Positions 1 through 6,428 of a stretch of DNA of 11,226 nucleotides are shown piece by piece. Each line of letters opens with the position of its first letter. The first letter of the stretch is position 1. Source of the DNA: Legionellaceae bacterium UBA2794 (lineage in GTDB: Bacteria; Pseudomonadota; Gammaproteobacteria; Legionellales; Legionellaceae); contig DEHS01000015.1 of the NCBI GenBank assembly GCA_002352055.1, positions 46,812 through 58,037 of the forward strand, written 5' to 3'. A model generated the notes under the pieces. The model saw only the letters and a program-made list of their open reading frames with translations, was not told where the DNA came from and ran no database searches. The translations under genes and the position numbers were made by a program.

Positions 1-323
1 CCGCCATTAAGGCAATGGGAATACATCTGTTTTCGACAATATTCGCATTTCCCACAAGATGTAATACAGGAAATAATAACTTTATCACCCGATTTTAGTT
101 CGGTAACACCAGGCCCTATTTCTTCTACCACACCAATGCCTTCATGCCCCAGTATACGTCCAGGGGAACAAGTTGCCACATCTCCCTTAAGAATGTGCAG
201 ATCAGTGCCACAAATTGTAGTTTTTTTAACTCGGACTATAGCGTCGCCAGTTTCTATAATTGTGGGTTTGGGGCGCTCTTCCAGTGACTTTATACCTTTT
301 CCTTGATAAACCAGGGCTTTCAT
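1..323 (-). CDS. Zinc-dependent alcohol dehydrogenase, N-terminal part (cut by window edge)
   Basis: This is the first 107 codons of a medium-chain zinc alcohol dehydrogenase; the remainder lies beyond position 1. The family oxidises alcohols or reduces aldehydes with NAD(P) in the cytosol and is usually about 345 residues, so roughly a third is present. Visible landmarks are the catalytic-zinc ligand Cys38 in TICGTDLH, the GHEGIGVVEEIG motif with His60 and Glu61, and the four structural-zinc cysteines 90, 93, 96 and 104 in CGKCEYCRKQMYSHC. The GroES-like fold is therefore intact as far as it can be read. The ATG is preceded by AAGGAG with a 6-base gap, which fixes the start. The N-terminus MKALVY plus the CITSCGKCEYC segment match the group often annotated as NAD(P)-dependent ADH acting on short alcohols; substrate and cofactor cannot be settled because the Rossmann domain is missing. 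Confidence 0.93.
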   Translation of the reverse strand, partial: MKALVYQGKGIKSLEERPKPTIIETGDAIVRVKKTTICGTDLHILKGDVATCSPGRILGHEGIGVVEEIGPGVTELKSGDKVIISCITSCGKCEYCRKQMYSHCLNG

Positions 324-396
324 TCTAATCTCCTTATTCCAATGAAGTATCAAGCGAACTCTCATTGAATTAAATGAGCTGCTTCCCCCTCTCTTA

Positions 397-424
397 ATTT
401 TGATTCATCTGGCCAGTTTGTCAA
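397..424 (-). promoter_or_regulatory. Candidate sigma-70 promoter of the alcohol dehydrogenase gene
   Basis: On the minus strand a perfect TTGACA (424-419) is followed after 16 bases by CAAAAT (402-397, 4 of 6 matches to TATAAT). Transcription would begin near 390, giving a leader of about 65 bases. Just downstream, 361-378 is an inverted repeat, CTCATT-6 nt-AATGAG, that could be an operator. The 195-base gap to the next gene allows separate transcription. Not tested beyond consensus matching. Confidence 0.45.
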
Positions 425-518
425 ATACCCTGATTTTTAAAAATGACTAATATTTAATCCACCGCAGGCAATGACAATAAAAATATGGAGAGGTTTCATT
501 AAATTGAGAATCCCGATG

Positions 519-1490
519 TCAGTTAAGTAAAAATTCAGTACCCAGGTTATGCTTTACTGCATTTTGATACACCACATCTGCAACAGATAAATCCTGAATG
601 GCAAGACCCACCGATTTAAATACAGTGAGCTTATTCTTGAGCTCAGTATGCTTTGATAAAAGCCAATTTCCCATTTCGATTAAAGTTTCCTTTTTAATTG
701 TATTTTGCTCTATCGCTTTAATTATTTCTCCTGATTCTGCCAACGCCGCTTCTATTTGATCCACGATGATTACAGAGTTACCTAATACATCCTGGCCAAT
801 TTCCTGCATGGCTCGCGAATGAGAACCAATAGCGTTTATATGAGCGTGCGGTTGAATATCTTTTAATTCAAATAGTGGTTCCGTACTACTGGTAGCAGTG
901 CAAATGATATCCGCATGACTCACTGCCTCTGATACATCCTGATATACATTCACATAAAATTGTTTATCAATTTTTTTAGCAAAATGCTCCGCATTAGTTA
1001 TATTTCGCGACCATATTGAGACCTGTTTAATGTTACGAACTGCCGTTACTGCCTCAAGCTGAGTCATTGCTTGAACTCCAGATCCAAGAATAGCGACATG
1101 CTTTGCATTATCTGTTGCAAAATACTTCGTTGCTAATCCCGATACTGCCCCTGTTCGCAAGGCAGTTAAATAAGCAGCATCCATCATCGCCTTAGGCTCG
1201 CCTGTTGTGCCATCCAGGAGGGTAATAAACCCAGTAATTGATGGCAGATTTTTGGCAAGGTTATTGGGGAACAGGGATACCACTTTTAAACCTAAAGTTT
1301 TATCTTGCGCTAAATAAGCAGGCATAGTCAGCATCAAGGCCTGTTCCTCATCCATTGAAAGAGATGTGCGTAATGGGAGGGTTACCTGTTGCTTTGCTAG
1401 TTGAATAAATGCCCTTTCCATTGCATCAATAGCCTGATGCATAGTTATACTCTGTTTCACTTCATTTAAAGACAACAGTAGAAGACTCAT
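519..1490 (-). CDS. Ornithine cyclodeaminase / mu-crystallin family protein
   Basis: A 323-residue cytosolic NAD(P)-dependent enzyme of the ornithine cyclodeaminase/mu-crystallin family, whose members include ornithine cyclodeaminase, alanine dehydrogenase and ketimine/pyrroline-2-carboxylate reductases. The length is normal. The Rossmann dinucleotide motif is GSGVQA at 136-141. Family residues are visible at Arg41 (LPLRTS), Lys69 (GLKVVS) and Arg112 (ALRTGAVSGLATK). The segment INAIGSHSRAMQEI places His224 where, by my alignment from memory, the well-studied Pseudomonas ornithine cyclodeaminase has its catalytic Asp228. A true ornithine cyclodeaminase is therefore unlikely, and an imine reductase or amino-acid dehydrogenase role is more plausible. 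The ATG has a GGGAG ribosome site 7 bases upstream that overlaps the stop codon of the PhzF-like gene, so the two are very probably cotranscribed and translationally coupled. The substrate is unknown; an amino-acid-derived ligand sensed by the nearby MarR protein is a guess. Confidence 0.9.
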   Translation of the reverse strand: MSLLLLSLNEVKQSITMHQAIDAMERAFIQLAKQQVTLPLRTSLSMDEEQALMLTMPAYLAQDKTLGLKVVSLFPNNLAKNLPSITGFITLLDGTTGEPKAMMDAAYLTALRTGAVSGLATKYFATDNAKHVAILGSGVQAMTQLEAVTAVRNIKQVSIWSRNITNAEHFAKKIDKQFYVNVYQDVSEAVSHADIICTATSSTEPLFELKDIQPHAHINAIGSHSRAMQEIGQDVLGNSVIIVDQIEAALAESGEIIKAIEQNTIKKETLIEMGNWLLSKHTELKNKLTVFKSVGLAIQDLSVADVVYQNAVKHNLGTEFLLN

Positions 1491-1497
1491 TGTATTA

Positions 1498-1504
1498 CTC
1501 CCTA
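1498..1504 (-). promoter_or_regulatory. Ribosome binding site overlapping the upstream stop codon
   Basis: GGGAG (1502-1498) lies 7 bases before the cyclodeaminase-family ATG and shares its first base with the TAG stop (1504-1502) of the PhzF-like gene. The arrangement suggests termination-reinitiation coupling of the two proteins. Confidence 0.6.
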
Positions 1505-2305
1505 AGCAGAAACTGGTGATGGTAAAAAAATATGACCTTGTAAATAAAGTTCACAGGAGCCCGATAGGAACACGCGATCTCCATGTACTTCACAAAACAA
1601 TTCTCCTTTTCTTTTAAATCCCTGAAGAGCATGAATTTTCTTTTTTTGTAAACGATTAACCCAATATGGTGCTATAACACAGTGCGCCGAGCCTGTTACA
1701 GGATCTTCGGGAACATCACAGCCCGGATAAAAGCATCGTGAGTACACATCCGCTGCTGTTGCAGGAGCAGTTACTATAATTCCACGATATTTAAGGTCAC
1801 TAATCGCATAAAAATCGGGTTTGTAATTAAGAACGTCATGCTCCTTGTTTAGAATAATTAACAAATCAAAAGTGCTTTCATACACTTCAAGTGGTTGAAT
1901 GCTAAGCGCACTTAATAAAGAATCTGACGGTGTTATTTTATTATAGGGCAATGCGGGAAAATCCATCTGATAAATAGTGTTAATTTTTCTTACCCGTAAA
2001 TCCCCGCTTTTACTTTTAAAAACAATTTCCTCACTGTCATGCCCTATATAGTTAAATATAACAAAAGCACTTGCTAAGGTGGCGTGTCCGCATAAAGCAA
2101 CCTCAGTATTGGGTGTAAACCAACGAATTAAATAATGATCGTCTTCAGGTAAAATAAATGCAGTTTCGGAGAGATTATTTTCCGTGGCAATCAATTGCAT
2201 TTGTTCATCTGATAACCAATGAGTTAACGGACAAACCGCTGCAGGATTACCCCCAAATAATTCTGAAGTGAACGCATCAATTTGATATATAGGTTGTTTT
2301 TTCAT
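1502..2305 (-). CDS. PhzF family isomerase/epimerase-like protein
   Basis: A 267-residue cytosolic protein of the PhzF family, which has the diaminopimelate-epimerase fold. Phenazine PhzF isomerises dihydro-3-hydroxyanthranilate, but most family members have unknown substrates, and no phenazine genes are present here. Hallmarks are GGNPAAVC (18-25), the catalytic-type Glu47 in NLSETAF, CGHATLAS (72-79) with His74, and the C-terminal PEDPVTGSAHC (199-209) with Asp201. The reading frame stays open upstream to an ATG at 2359, but the start at 2305 is chosen because AGGAGG lies 4 bases upstream and because MKKQPIYQIDAF matches the family N-terminus. The longer start would also run through the presumed promoter and operator. 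It is the first gene of a two-gene unit with the cyclodeaminase-family gene and divergent from the MarR gene, a common layout for a regulator controlling a small catabolic or detoxifying operon. Confidence 0.92.
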   Translation of the reverse strand: MKKQPIYQIDAFTSELFGGNPAAVCPLTHWLSDEQMQLIATENNLSETAFILPEDDHYLIRWFTPNTEVALCGHATLASAFVIFNYIGHDSEEIVFKSKSGDLRVRKINTIYQMDFPALPYNKITPSDSLLSALSIQPLEVYESTFDLLIILNKEHDVLNYKPDFYAISDLKYRGIIVTAPATAADVYSRCFYPGCDVPEDPVTGSAHCVIAPYWVNRLQKKKIHALQGFKRKGELFCEVHGDRVFLSGSCELYLQGHIFLPSPVSA

Positions 2306-2329
2306 AAATCCTCCTGTAATGACTGGATA

Positions 2330-2359
2330 ATAATAACATAGCCTGCTAATATATAGCAA
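2330..2359 (-). promoter_or_regulatory. Candidate promoter of the PhzF/cyclodeaminase operon
   Basis: On the minus strand TTGCTA (2359-2354, 4 of 6 to TTGACA) is followed after 18 bases by TATTAT (2335-2330, 5 of 6 to TATAAT). The -35 overlaps the central operator half-site, so a bound MarR dimer would block it. In the other direction a TATTAT at 2367-2372 could serve the MarR gene but would leave almost no leader. Confidence 0.4.
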
Positions 2360-2369
2360 GCTATGCTAT
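2344..2369. promoter_or_regulatory. Candidate MarR operator: three half-sites on a 10-bp period
   Basis: Half-sites TGCTA (2344-2348), TAGCA (2354-2358) and TGCTA (2364-2368) lie exactly one helical turn apart in alternating orientation. They form two overlapping dyads: a 15-bp one (2344-2358) and a 17-bp one with 6-bp arms ATAGCA/TGCTAT (2353-2369). MarR dimers usually bind such 15-20 bp dyads in the divergent region next to their own gene. The array overlaps candidate promoter elements for both directions. Confidence 0.6.
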
Positions 2370-2382
2370 TATTAGGATCCCA

Positions 2383-2793
2383 ATGAAGACTTCTACATTA
2401 CTAAAAAAAGCCAATCGCCTGCTGATAAAAAAAGCAAATGAATTACTTAAACCACACGGAATAACTCATGCGTATACTTATTTTTTGATGGAACTATACC
2501 AACAGGATGGTTTAACCCAATCGGAAATGCATAAACAAATTGGAATTGAGCAACCCACGGCTGTAAGAACTCTGGATAGAATGGAGCGCGATGGATTAAT
2601 TATCCGTATACCAAGCGCCACTGATCGACGCGCGCTATCCATTAAACTTACCGAGAAAGGTTTAAGTTACAAAGAAACCATTTCAGAGTGCGCTAAAGAG
2701 CTAAATGATTTGGCGTTAAAGGGTTTTACTAATAAGGAGCATGCTCAACTCAATGAGTTGATAAACCGAATTAATATTAATTTAGTGAGTTAA
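2383..2793 (+). CDS. MarR family transcriptional regulator
   Basis: A 136-residue winged helix-turn-helix repressor of the MarR family, of normal length. Helix 1 (about 1-23) and the C-terminal helices (about 97-130) form the dimer interface. The HTH spans about 44-72 (LTQSEMHKQIGIEQPTAV, then RTLDRMERDGLI), and the wing at 75-93 carries the signature Asp81-Arg82-Arg83 followed by LTEKG. The ATG at 2383 has only a weak AGGA upstream (2374-2377). The gene is divergent from the PhzF-like operon across a 77-base gap containing a well-phased half-site array, so it very likely controls that operon and itself. The inducer is unknown. No convincing terminator follows; a 108-base gap separates it from the channel gene on the same strand. 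Confidence 0.93.
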   Translation: MKTSTLLKKANRLLIKKANELLKPHGITHAYTYFLMELYQQDGLTQSEMHKQIGIEQPTAVRTLDRMERDGLIIRIPSATDRRALSIKLTEKGLSYKETISECAKELNDLALKGFTNKEHAQLNELINRININLVS

Positions 2794-2890
2794 ATAGACT
2801 TTAACAGGCCAAACTGGATTAAAGACAAATTTGAGGTTATTCTGAATATTAAGAATCAGGTTTGTATCAATTTTGGATATCGTCAAGTTA

Positions 2891-2895
2891 AAGGA
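2891..2895 (+). promoter_or_regulatory. Ribosome binding site that fixes a TTG start
   Basis: AAGGA at 2891-2895 stands 6 bases before TTG 2902. No in-frame ATG follows until codon 13, inside the predicted signal peptide, so the rare TTG start is well supported. Confidence 0.7.
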
Positions 2896-2901
2896 CTAAC
2901 T

Positions 2902-4335
2902 TTGAATAAACAAAAGCATATTTTTAAACAGGTTCTGATGATGGGACTGATGCTGTTTACTATTTCAAATTCTTTTGGGAAAGAGACTCCCTTACCAGGC
3001 TTATTACAGGGTGAAATCGCTAAACCAAATGAAGAGATTCAAAAAATAGATGTGAAACCTCAAGCTCGTGATAGTGAAATTAAAAAAAGGCTAGAGGCGA
3101 TACTGGAGGCAACGAATTGGTATACTCAGACCAGAATAAATGTGACTGATGGGGTAGTATTTTTACATGGAAAAACCACAACTGCTGAGCACAAAATGTG
3201 GGCGGAAAATCTTGCTCGCAAAACACAGGATGTTGTGGCAGTCGTCAACCAAATGGATATTATTAACCCATCTATTTGGGACATAAAACAGGAAATCAGC
3301 TTTAATCTGCGTGAACAGTGGCATCAAATACTAAGAATTTTACCATTCCTGATTTTTGCCTTTTTTATCATGGTTATAGCCTGGCTCTTCGCTTACATTA
3401 TCGCCGCAATCACTAAAAAATCCTTACGCTTTCGCGGTATTCATCCCCTATTGGCCGATGTCGCAGCTCGAGCTGTAGCCTTTTTATTCCTTATAGTAGG
3501 ACTTTATTTGATTTTGCAACTCTTAGGTTTAACTACTATAGCCCTAACTTTAGTGGGAGGTACCGGTGTCATTGGTATTATATTGGGTATCGCATTTAAA
3601 AATATAACCGAGAACCTTTTGGCAAGCATTTTACTAAGTATACAAAAACCTTTTAACACCAATGATTTAATTGAAGTGGCAGGTATTACTGGATATGTTC
3701 AAGGTTTAACCATACGCGCAACCCAGCTGATAACCACAAATGGATTCCAGGCACAAATACCCAACTCAATTGTTTATCAGAGTAATATCCTGAACTTTAC
3801 CAAAAGCCCCAAACGTCGAGAGAGTTTCATAATTGCAATAGATTCTCATGAAAGAATCTCAGTAGCTCAGGAAATTGCACTGAAAACCATAAGCAAGCAT
3901 CCGGCAGTCTTAAAGGAGCCTGAACCATTAGTATTAGTCGATAGTCTATCAGTCGGCATCATAAATATTCGTATCTACTTTTGGCTGGATACTAAGAAAT
4001 ACAATTGGGAAAAAGTGAAATCCTCAGCCATTCGCTTAATTAAATCCGCATTTGAAGACGCGGGTATTTTATTTCCCGAAGACACCATGAACGTTAATTT
4101 TGCTAAAGATACATCCATTAATGTTCAGTCAGTTAATACCCCATTAGAACATGAAGAGAAAAGTCATGAAAAAAGATCGGGAAAGGTAAAAGAAGCCATT
4201 GCAACCCATGCAGAAGGCGAGTTGCGTAATGAGGCAAAAGAGATAAAAAAACAAATGCAACAAAAAACAATTGATAAAGAACATAATCTTTTATCTGCCA
4301 AGAGTGATAAAAAACCACCCTCTTCAGTAAAATAA
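2902..4335 (+). CDS. MscS-family mechanosensitive channel with periplasmic BON domain
   Basis: A 477-residue inner-membrane protein of the small-conductance mechanosensitive channel family, which opens under membrane tension to release solutes after hypo-osmotic shock. In order: a signal peptide (about 1-26); a periplasmic BON domain (about 54-122, with INVTDGVVFLHGKTTT and VVAVVNQMDI); three membrane helices (about 145-170, 187-208 and a Gly/Ala-rich pore helix about 212-246 containing GGTGVIGIILGIAFKNITENLLA); the MscS beta domain (about 247-300, with PFNTNDLIEV and IPNSIVYQ); and an alpha/beta C-terminal domain to about 402. The last 65 residues are a highly charged, Lys/Glu-rich tail, probably helical or disordered. 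BON domains bind membranes or lipids, so this one may tether the channel to the periplasmic side or the cell wall. Translation begins at TTG with AAGGA 6 bases upstream. The stop is 9 bases from the convergent DUF2254 stop. Confidence 0.93.
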   Translation: MNKQKHIFKQVLMMGLMLFTISNSFGKETPLPGLLQGEIAKPNEEIQKIDVKPQARDSEIKKRLEAILEATNWYTQTRINVTDGVVFLHGKTTTAEHKMWAENLARKTQDVVAVVNQMDIINPSIWDIKQEISFNLREQWHQILRILPFLIFAFFIMVIAWLFAYIIAAITKKSLRFRGIHPLLADVAARAVAFLFLIVGLYLILQLLGLTTIALTLVGGTGVIGIILGIAFKNITENLLASILLSIQKPFNTNDLIEVAGITGYVQGLTIRATQLITTNGFQAQIPNSIVYQSNILNFTKSPKRRESFIIAIDSHERISVAQEIALKTISKHPAVLKEPEPLVLVDSLSVGIINIRIYFWLDTKKYNWEKVKSSAIRLIKSAFEDAGILFPEDTMNVNFAKDTSINVQSVNTPLEHEEKSHEKRSGKVKEAIATHAEGELRNEAKEIKKQMQQKTIDKEHNLLSAKSDKKPPSSVK

Positions 4336-4344
4336 ACCCACTCT

Positions 4345-5669
4345 TTAAACAGAAAAATAATTTAAATAGTGTTTTTGCACTTCGTGAGCCTGCTCAGCTA
4401 TTTGCGCATCAGTTGCGGCATTTTTTAATGAATTCGCATACTGTTTGAGTAGCGATCTGTAATCTTCGCAAGAGATGCGAGTATAGAGTCTGTGGATTAT
4501 CTTCAGCAGATGCAAGGTAGCATTTCTATCTTTGCATAGATACGGAATTGTTCTACCAAATATGATGTCACAAAACTCAGCAAAATATATAGGACTTGCA
4601 ATGACTCTTAACTGATTCATTCCATCATATCTATAAACTGAGGGTGGTATTAGTTCAGCTACTTTTTTTAAAGTAAGCTGTAACCAGTTCATACAAGTTA
4701 TGGCTGTAAACGGATCGTTCATTCCAGATGATAAAGCTCTGGCAATAATCTCTACCATCTCATTTACGAGGAAAAGAATATCTTGTTCCGGATTGCGTTC
4801 ATGTCCAAAGACAAAAGCTTTAGTACATTCCTGCTTCATCTCAGCGCTAATAGCTTCATTTGAATAAATCGACAGTAGAGTATCCCCTTCAGTAATATAA
4901 TCTCCTGGCCGTGCTTCGACCTTTATAATGAAATTGTATTTAGAGGCAATTTCATTAAAAAAGCTCCATCCAAAATGCGAATATAGCCATATTGTGCTGA
5001 ACCTACTGTATGTTGAATTTTATTTAAATAGAGTTCAGGGGTAACAGGATCGCCACCCTCTCCAATACCGAATGGAAATAAACGATCAATCTTACTATTT
5101 ATCTCTTCTCCAATATGAGCTATTACATTGGGCATATAAATGCTTTGGGGAATGTGATGGATAAAAAAAATGAGAACTCCAACACTAAACAAGGTTAATA
5201 TTATCGCAACAAGCAATGAAATTTGCGGTAAAAAAGGCTCGGCATTATTTGCTGCACCGGTTTCACTGAGATTAAAAAGAGCAAGAAGAATAAACAAACT
5301 ATAAAGAAAAGTTGCAATAAATGTACCTAAGGTAATTTGATTAGCTCGATCGCGCATGAAATTTGACAGGAGACGAGGGCCAATTTGGCTTGCTGCAAAG
5401 GATGCCGCCAAAATGGTCATGGAAAAAATAACCCCTGCCACGGTAATCATTGAGGTAGCTATCGTCGACAATAAATCACTTGCCCTATCCGGTTTACTTG
5501 TCTGGAACCACCCCATACTCACTAACCAATCGGGAACAAATTTTTGATCGAGATATACTGTGATTATTGATAACAAAAAAGAACCAATTGCCATGACTAA
5601 AGGAATATACCAATAACTTGCGTGAAGTCTGGCAATAATATTTAAAAATTTTGCACTTAAAAAGTTCAT
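4345..5669 (-). pseudogene. DUF2254 membrane protein split by a -1 frame change (lesion or programmed)
   Basis: Two overlapping-frame pieces together make a complete DUF2254 protein of about 441 residues, the usual family size. Frame 0 runs from ATG 5669 for 238 codons; the continuation is in the -1 frame from 4956 to the TAA at 4345. The first part has four membrane helices (about 20-42, 66-92, 112-133, 146-172) and the DUF2254 signature FAASQIGPRLLSNFMRD (91-107). The second part has the other signature, NPEQDILF followed by ALSSGMNDPFTA. The function of DUF2254 is unknown. If no shift occurs, translation ends at TAA 4925-4923, giving 248 residues. The join is at a T6 run: one extra T would restore the frame, or a ribosome could slip -1 on T-TTT-TTA. 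Flanking coding sequence shows no other damage, so inactivation, if real, is recent. The start has only a weak ribosome site. Typed as a pseudogene for safety; sequencing error is equally possible. Confidence 0.8.
4927..4962 (-). other. Slippery heptamer T-TTT-TTA plus perfect 10-bp hairpin
   Basis: Read on the minus strand, codons GCT TTT TTA (4964-4956) contain T-TTT-TTA in the X-XXY-YYZ phase needed for -1 slippage, and the -1 frame is the one that continues the DUF2254 protein. Immediately after it AATGAAATTG (4956-4947) and CAATTTCATT (4936-4927) form a perfect 10-bp inverted repeat around a 10-base loop. The frame-0 stop (4925-4923) falls just after the stem. The absence of a 5-8 base spacer between heptamer and stem is unlike well-known frameshift sites. 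Confidence 0.5.
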
Positions 5670-5833
5670 TCAGAGCTTACTCACAAGTTATGTCTGCCAA
5701 AGATTTAGAACCCACGCTAACAGCGCTCAATCTAACTGCCTATGACCATTGAAGAATATAAGGTATTAATTTTGCCTCAATTCCAATTAAAGCTGCACTT
5801 GTTTACTTTACCCTACTCAATCAATTAATTTAA

Positions 5834-6274
5834 CTAATTAAATCTCAAACCTGTGGGCATGTCTGGATTTAAATCTTTCTCAGAAGTGTTTTTATCCATT
5901 AGAACCTTGCCAATGCCCTCTATGATAACCAAAATTAGAGGTCCAATAAGATGGTGCGCAAAAGACTCTTTAGATAAGGTTATATTAAACAGAAGCCTGG
6001 CCTCAATAATCCCCAAAATCTCACTAGCCACACCTATAAGAAATGGAGCATACCATACCAGTGAATTGTCAGATTTCTTTTCCACAGGATAAAACAGATT
6101 TATAAGATTTGTGTAGCTAAATAACCCCATACCTGAAACTGCAGCAGACTTTATAAAGGAACCCTTTAAAATAGCGGAGGCGATACCTGTAGCACTCCCA
6201 AAAATAATACTGCTAATTGCAGCTATAATTAAGACTTCTTTTTTGGTATAAAATTCAGGGTTCTTTCCTGGCAT
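5834..6274 (-). CDS. Small four-helix membrane protein, function unknown
   Basis: A 146-residue hydrophobic protein that I do not recognise. Four likely membrane helices lie at about 13-35, 40-62, 72-92 and 105-125, joined by short polar loops. The first two contain small-residue patterns (FGSATGIASA, AAVSGMGLF) that favour tight helix packing. The N-terminus is short and basic (KKE at 11-13) and the C-terminus polar (NTSEKDLNPDMP), suggesting both face the cytoplasm. There is no signal peptide. The ATG is supported by AGGA 9 bases upstream, a rather long gap; an inverted repeat AGGTA-TCC-TACCT (6279-6291) covers that ribosome site and could hide it. It lies between the DUF2254 gene and an effector-like gene on the same strand, with gaps of 164 and 154 bases, and the terminator at 6391-6424 separates it from the latter. 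An inner-membrane location is an inference. Confidence 0.7.
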   Translation of the reverse strand: MPGKNPEFYTKKEVLIIAAISSIIFGSATGIASAILKGSFIKSAAVSGMGLFSYTNLINLFYPVEKKSDNSLVWYAPFLIGVASEILGIIEARLLFNITLSKESFAHHLIGPLILVIIEGIGKVLMDKNTSEKDLNPDMPTGLRFN

Positions 6275-6390
6275 GATTAGGTATCCTACCTTATCTTTGA
6301 ACTTTGATTGAAGGGGATATCTTAGTTTAGCTAATCATCAATATCAATAAAAAAAAATTATTATTAAGTGGGCATTTAGTGTAAATAATA

Positions 6391-6424
6391 ACAAATGCAG
6401 CATTAGAGTTAATGCTGCGTTTGT
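6391..6424 (-). terminator. Rho-independent terminator of the effector-like gene
   Basis: A perfect 8-bp stem GCAGCATT/AATGCTGC (6397-6404 and 6411-6418) with a 6-base loop is extended by ACAAA/TTTGT (6391-6395 and 6420-6424) across one mismatch. On the minus strand it begins 5 bases after the TAA of the upstream gene and is followed by the T-rich ATTTGTTATTATTT. It reads best as terminating minus-strand transcription. Confidence 0.75.
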
Positions 6425-6428
6425 ATAA

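Noticed and set aside
2306..2359. N-terminal extension of the PhzF-like protein to the ATG at 2359
   Set aside because: The extension (LYISRLCYYY) is unlike the family, overlaps the promoter/operator region, and the downstream ATG has AGGAGG.
2789..2805. GTTAAA/TTTAAC hairpin after the MarR gene as a terminator
   Set aside because: The six-base-pair stem has a single G-C pair and no T tract follows, so it is too weak.
4133..4318. Minus-strand ORF of 61 codons
   Set aside because: It is a shadow of the charged C-terminal tail of the MscS gene and has no ribosome site or family resemblance.
4927..4962. The 10-bp hairpin next to a six-base run as an intrinsic terminator
   Set aside because: On the minus strand the T run precedes the stem, and on the plus strand the stem is followed by A residues, so neither direction fits.
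5356..5547. Plus-strand ORF of 63 codons
   Set aside because: It lies antisense within the well-supported DUF2254 gene.
5853..6092. Plus-strand ORF of 79 codons
   Set aside because: It is antisense to the four-helix membrane protein, whose hydrophobic pattern and start are more convincing.
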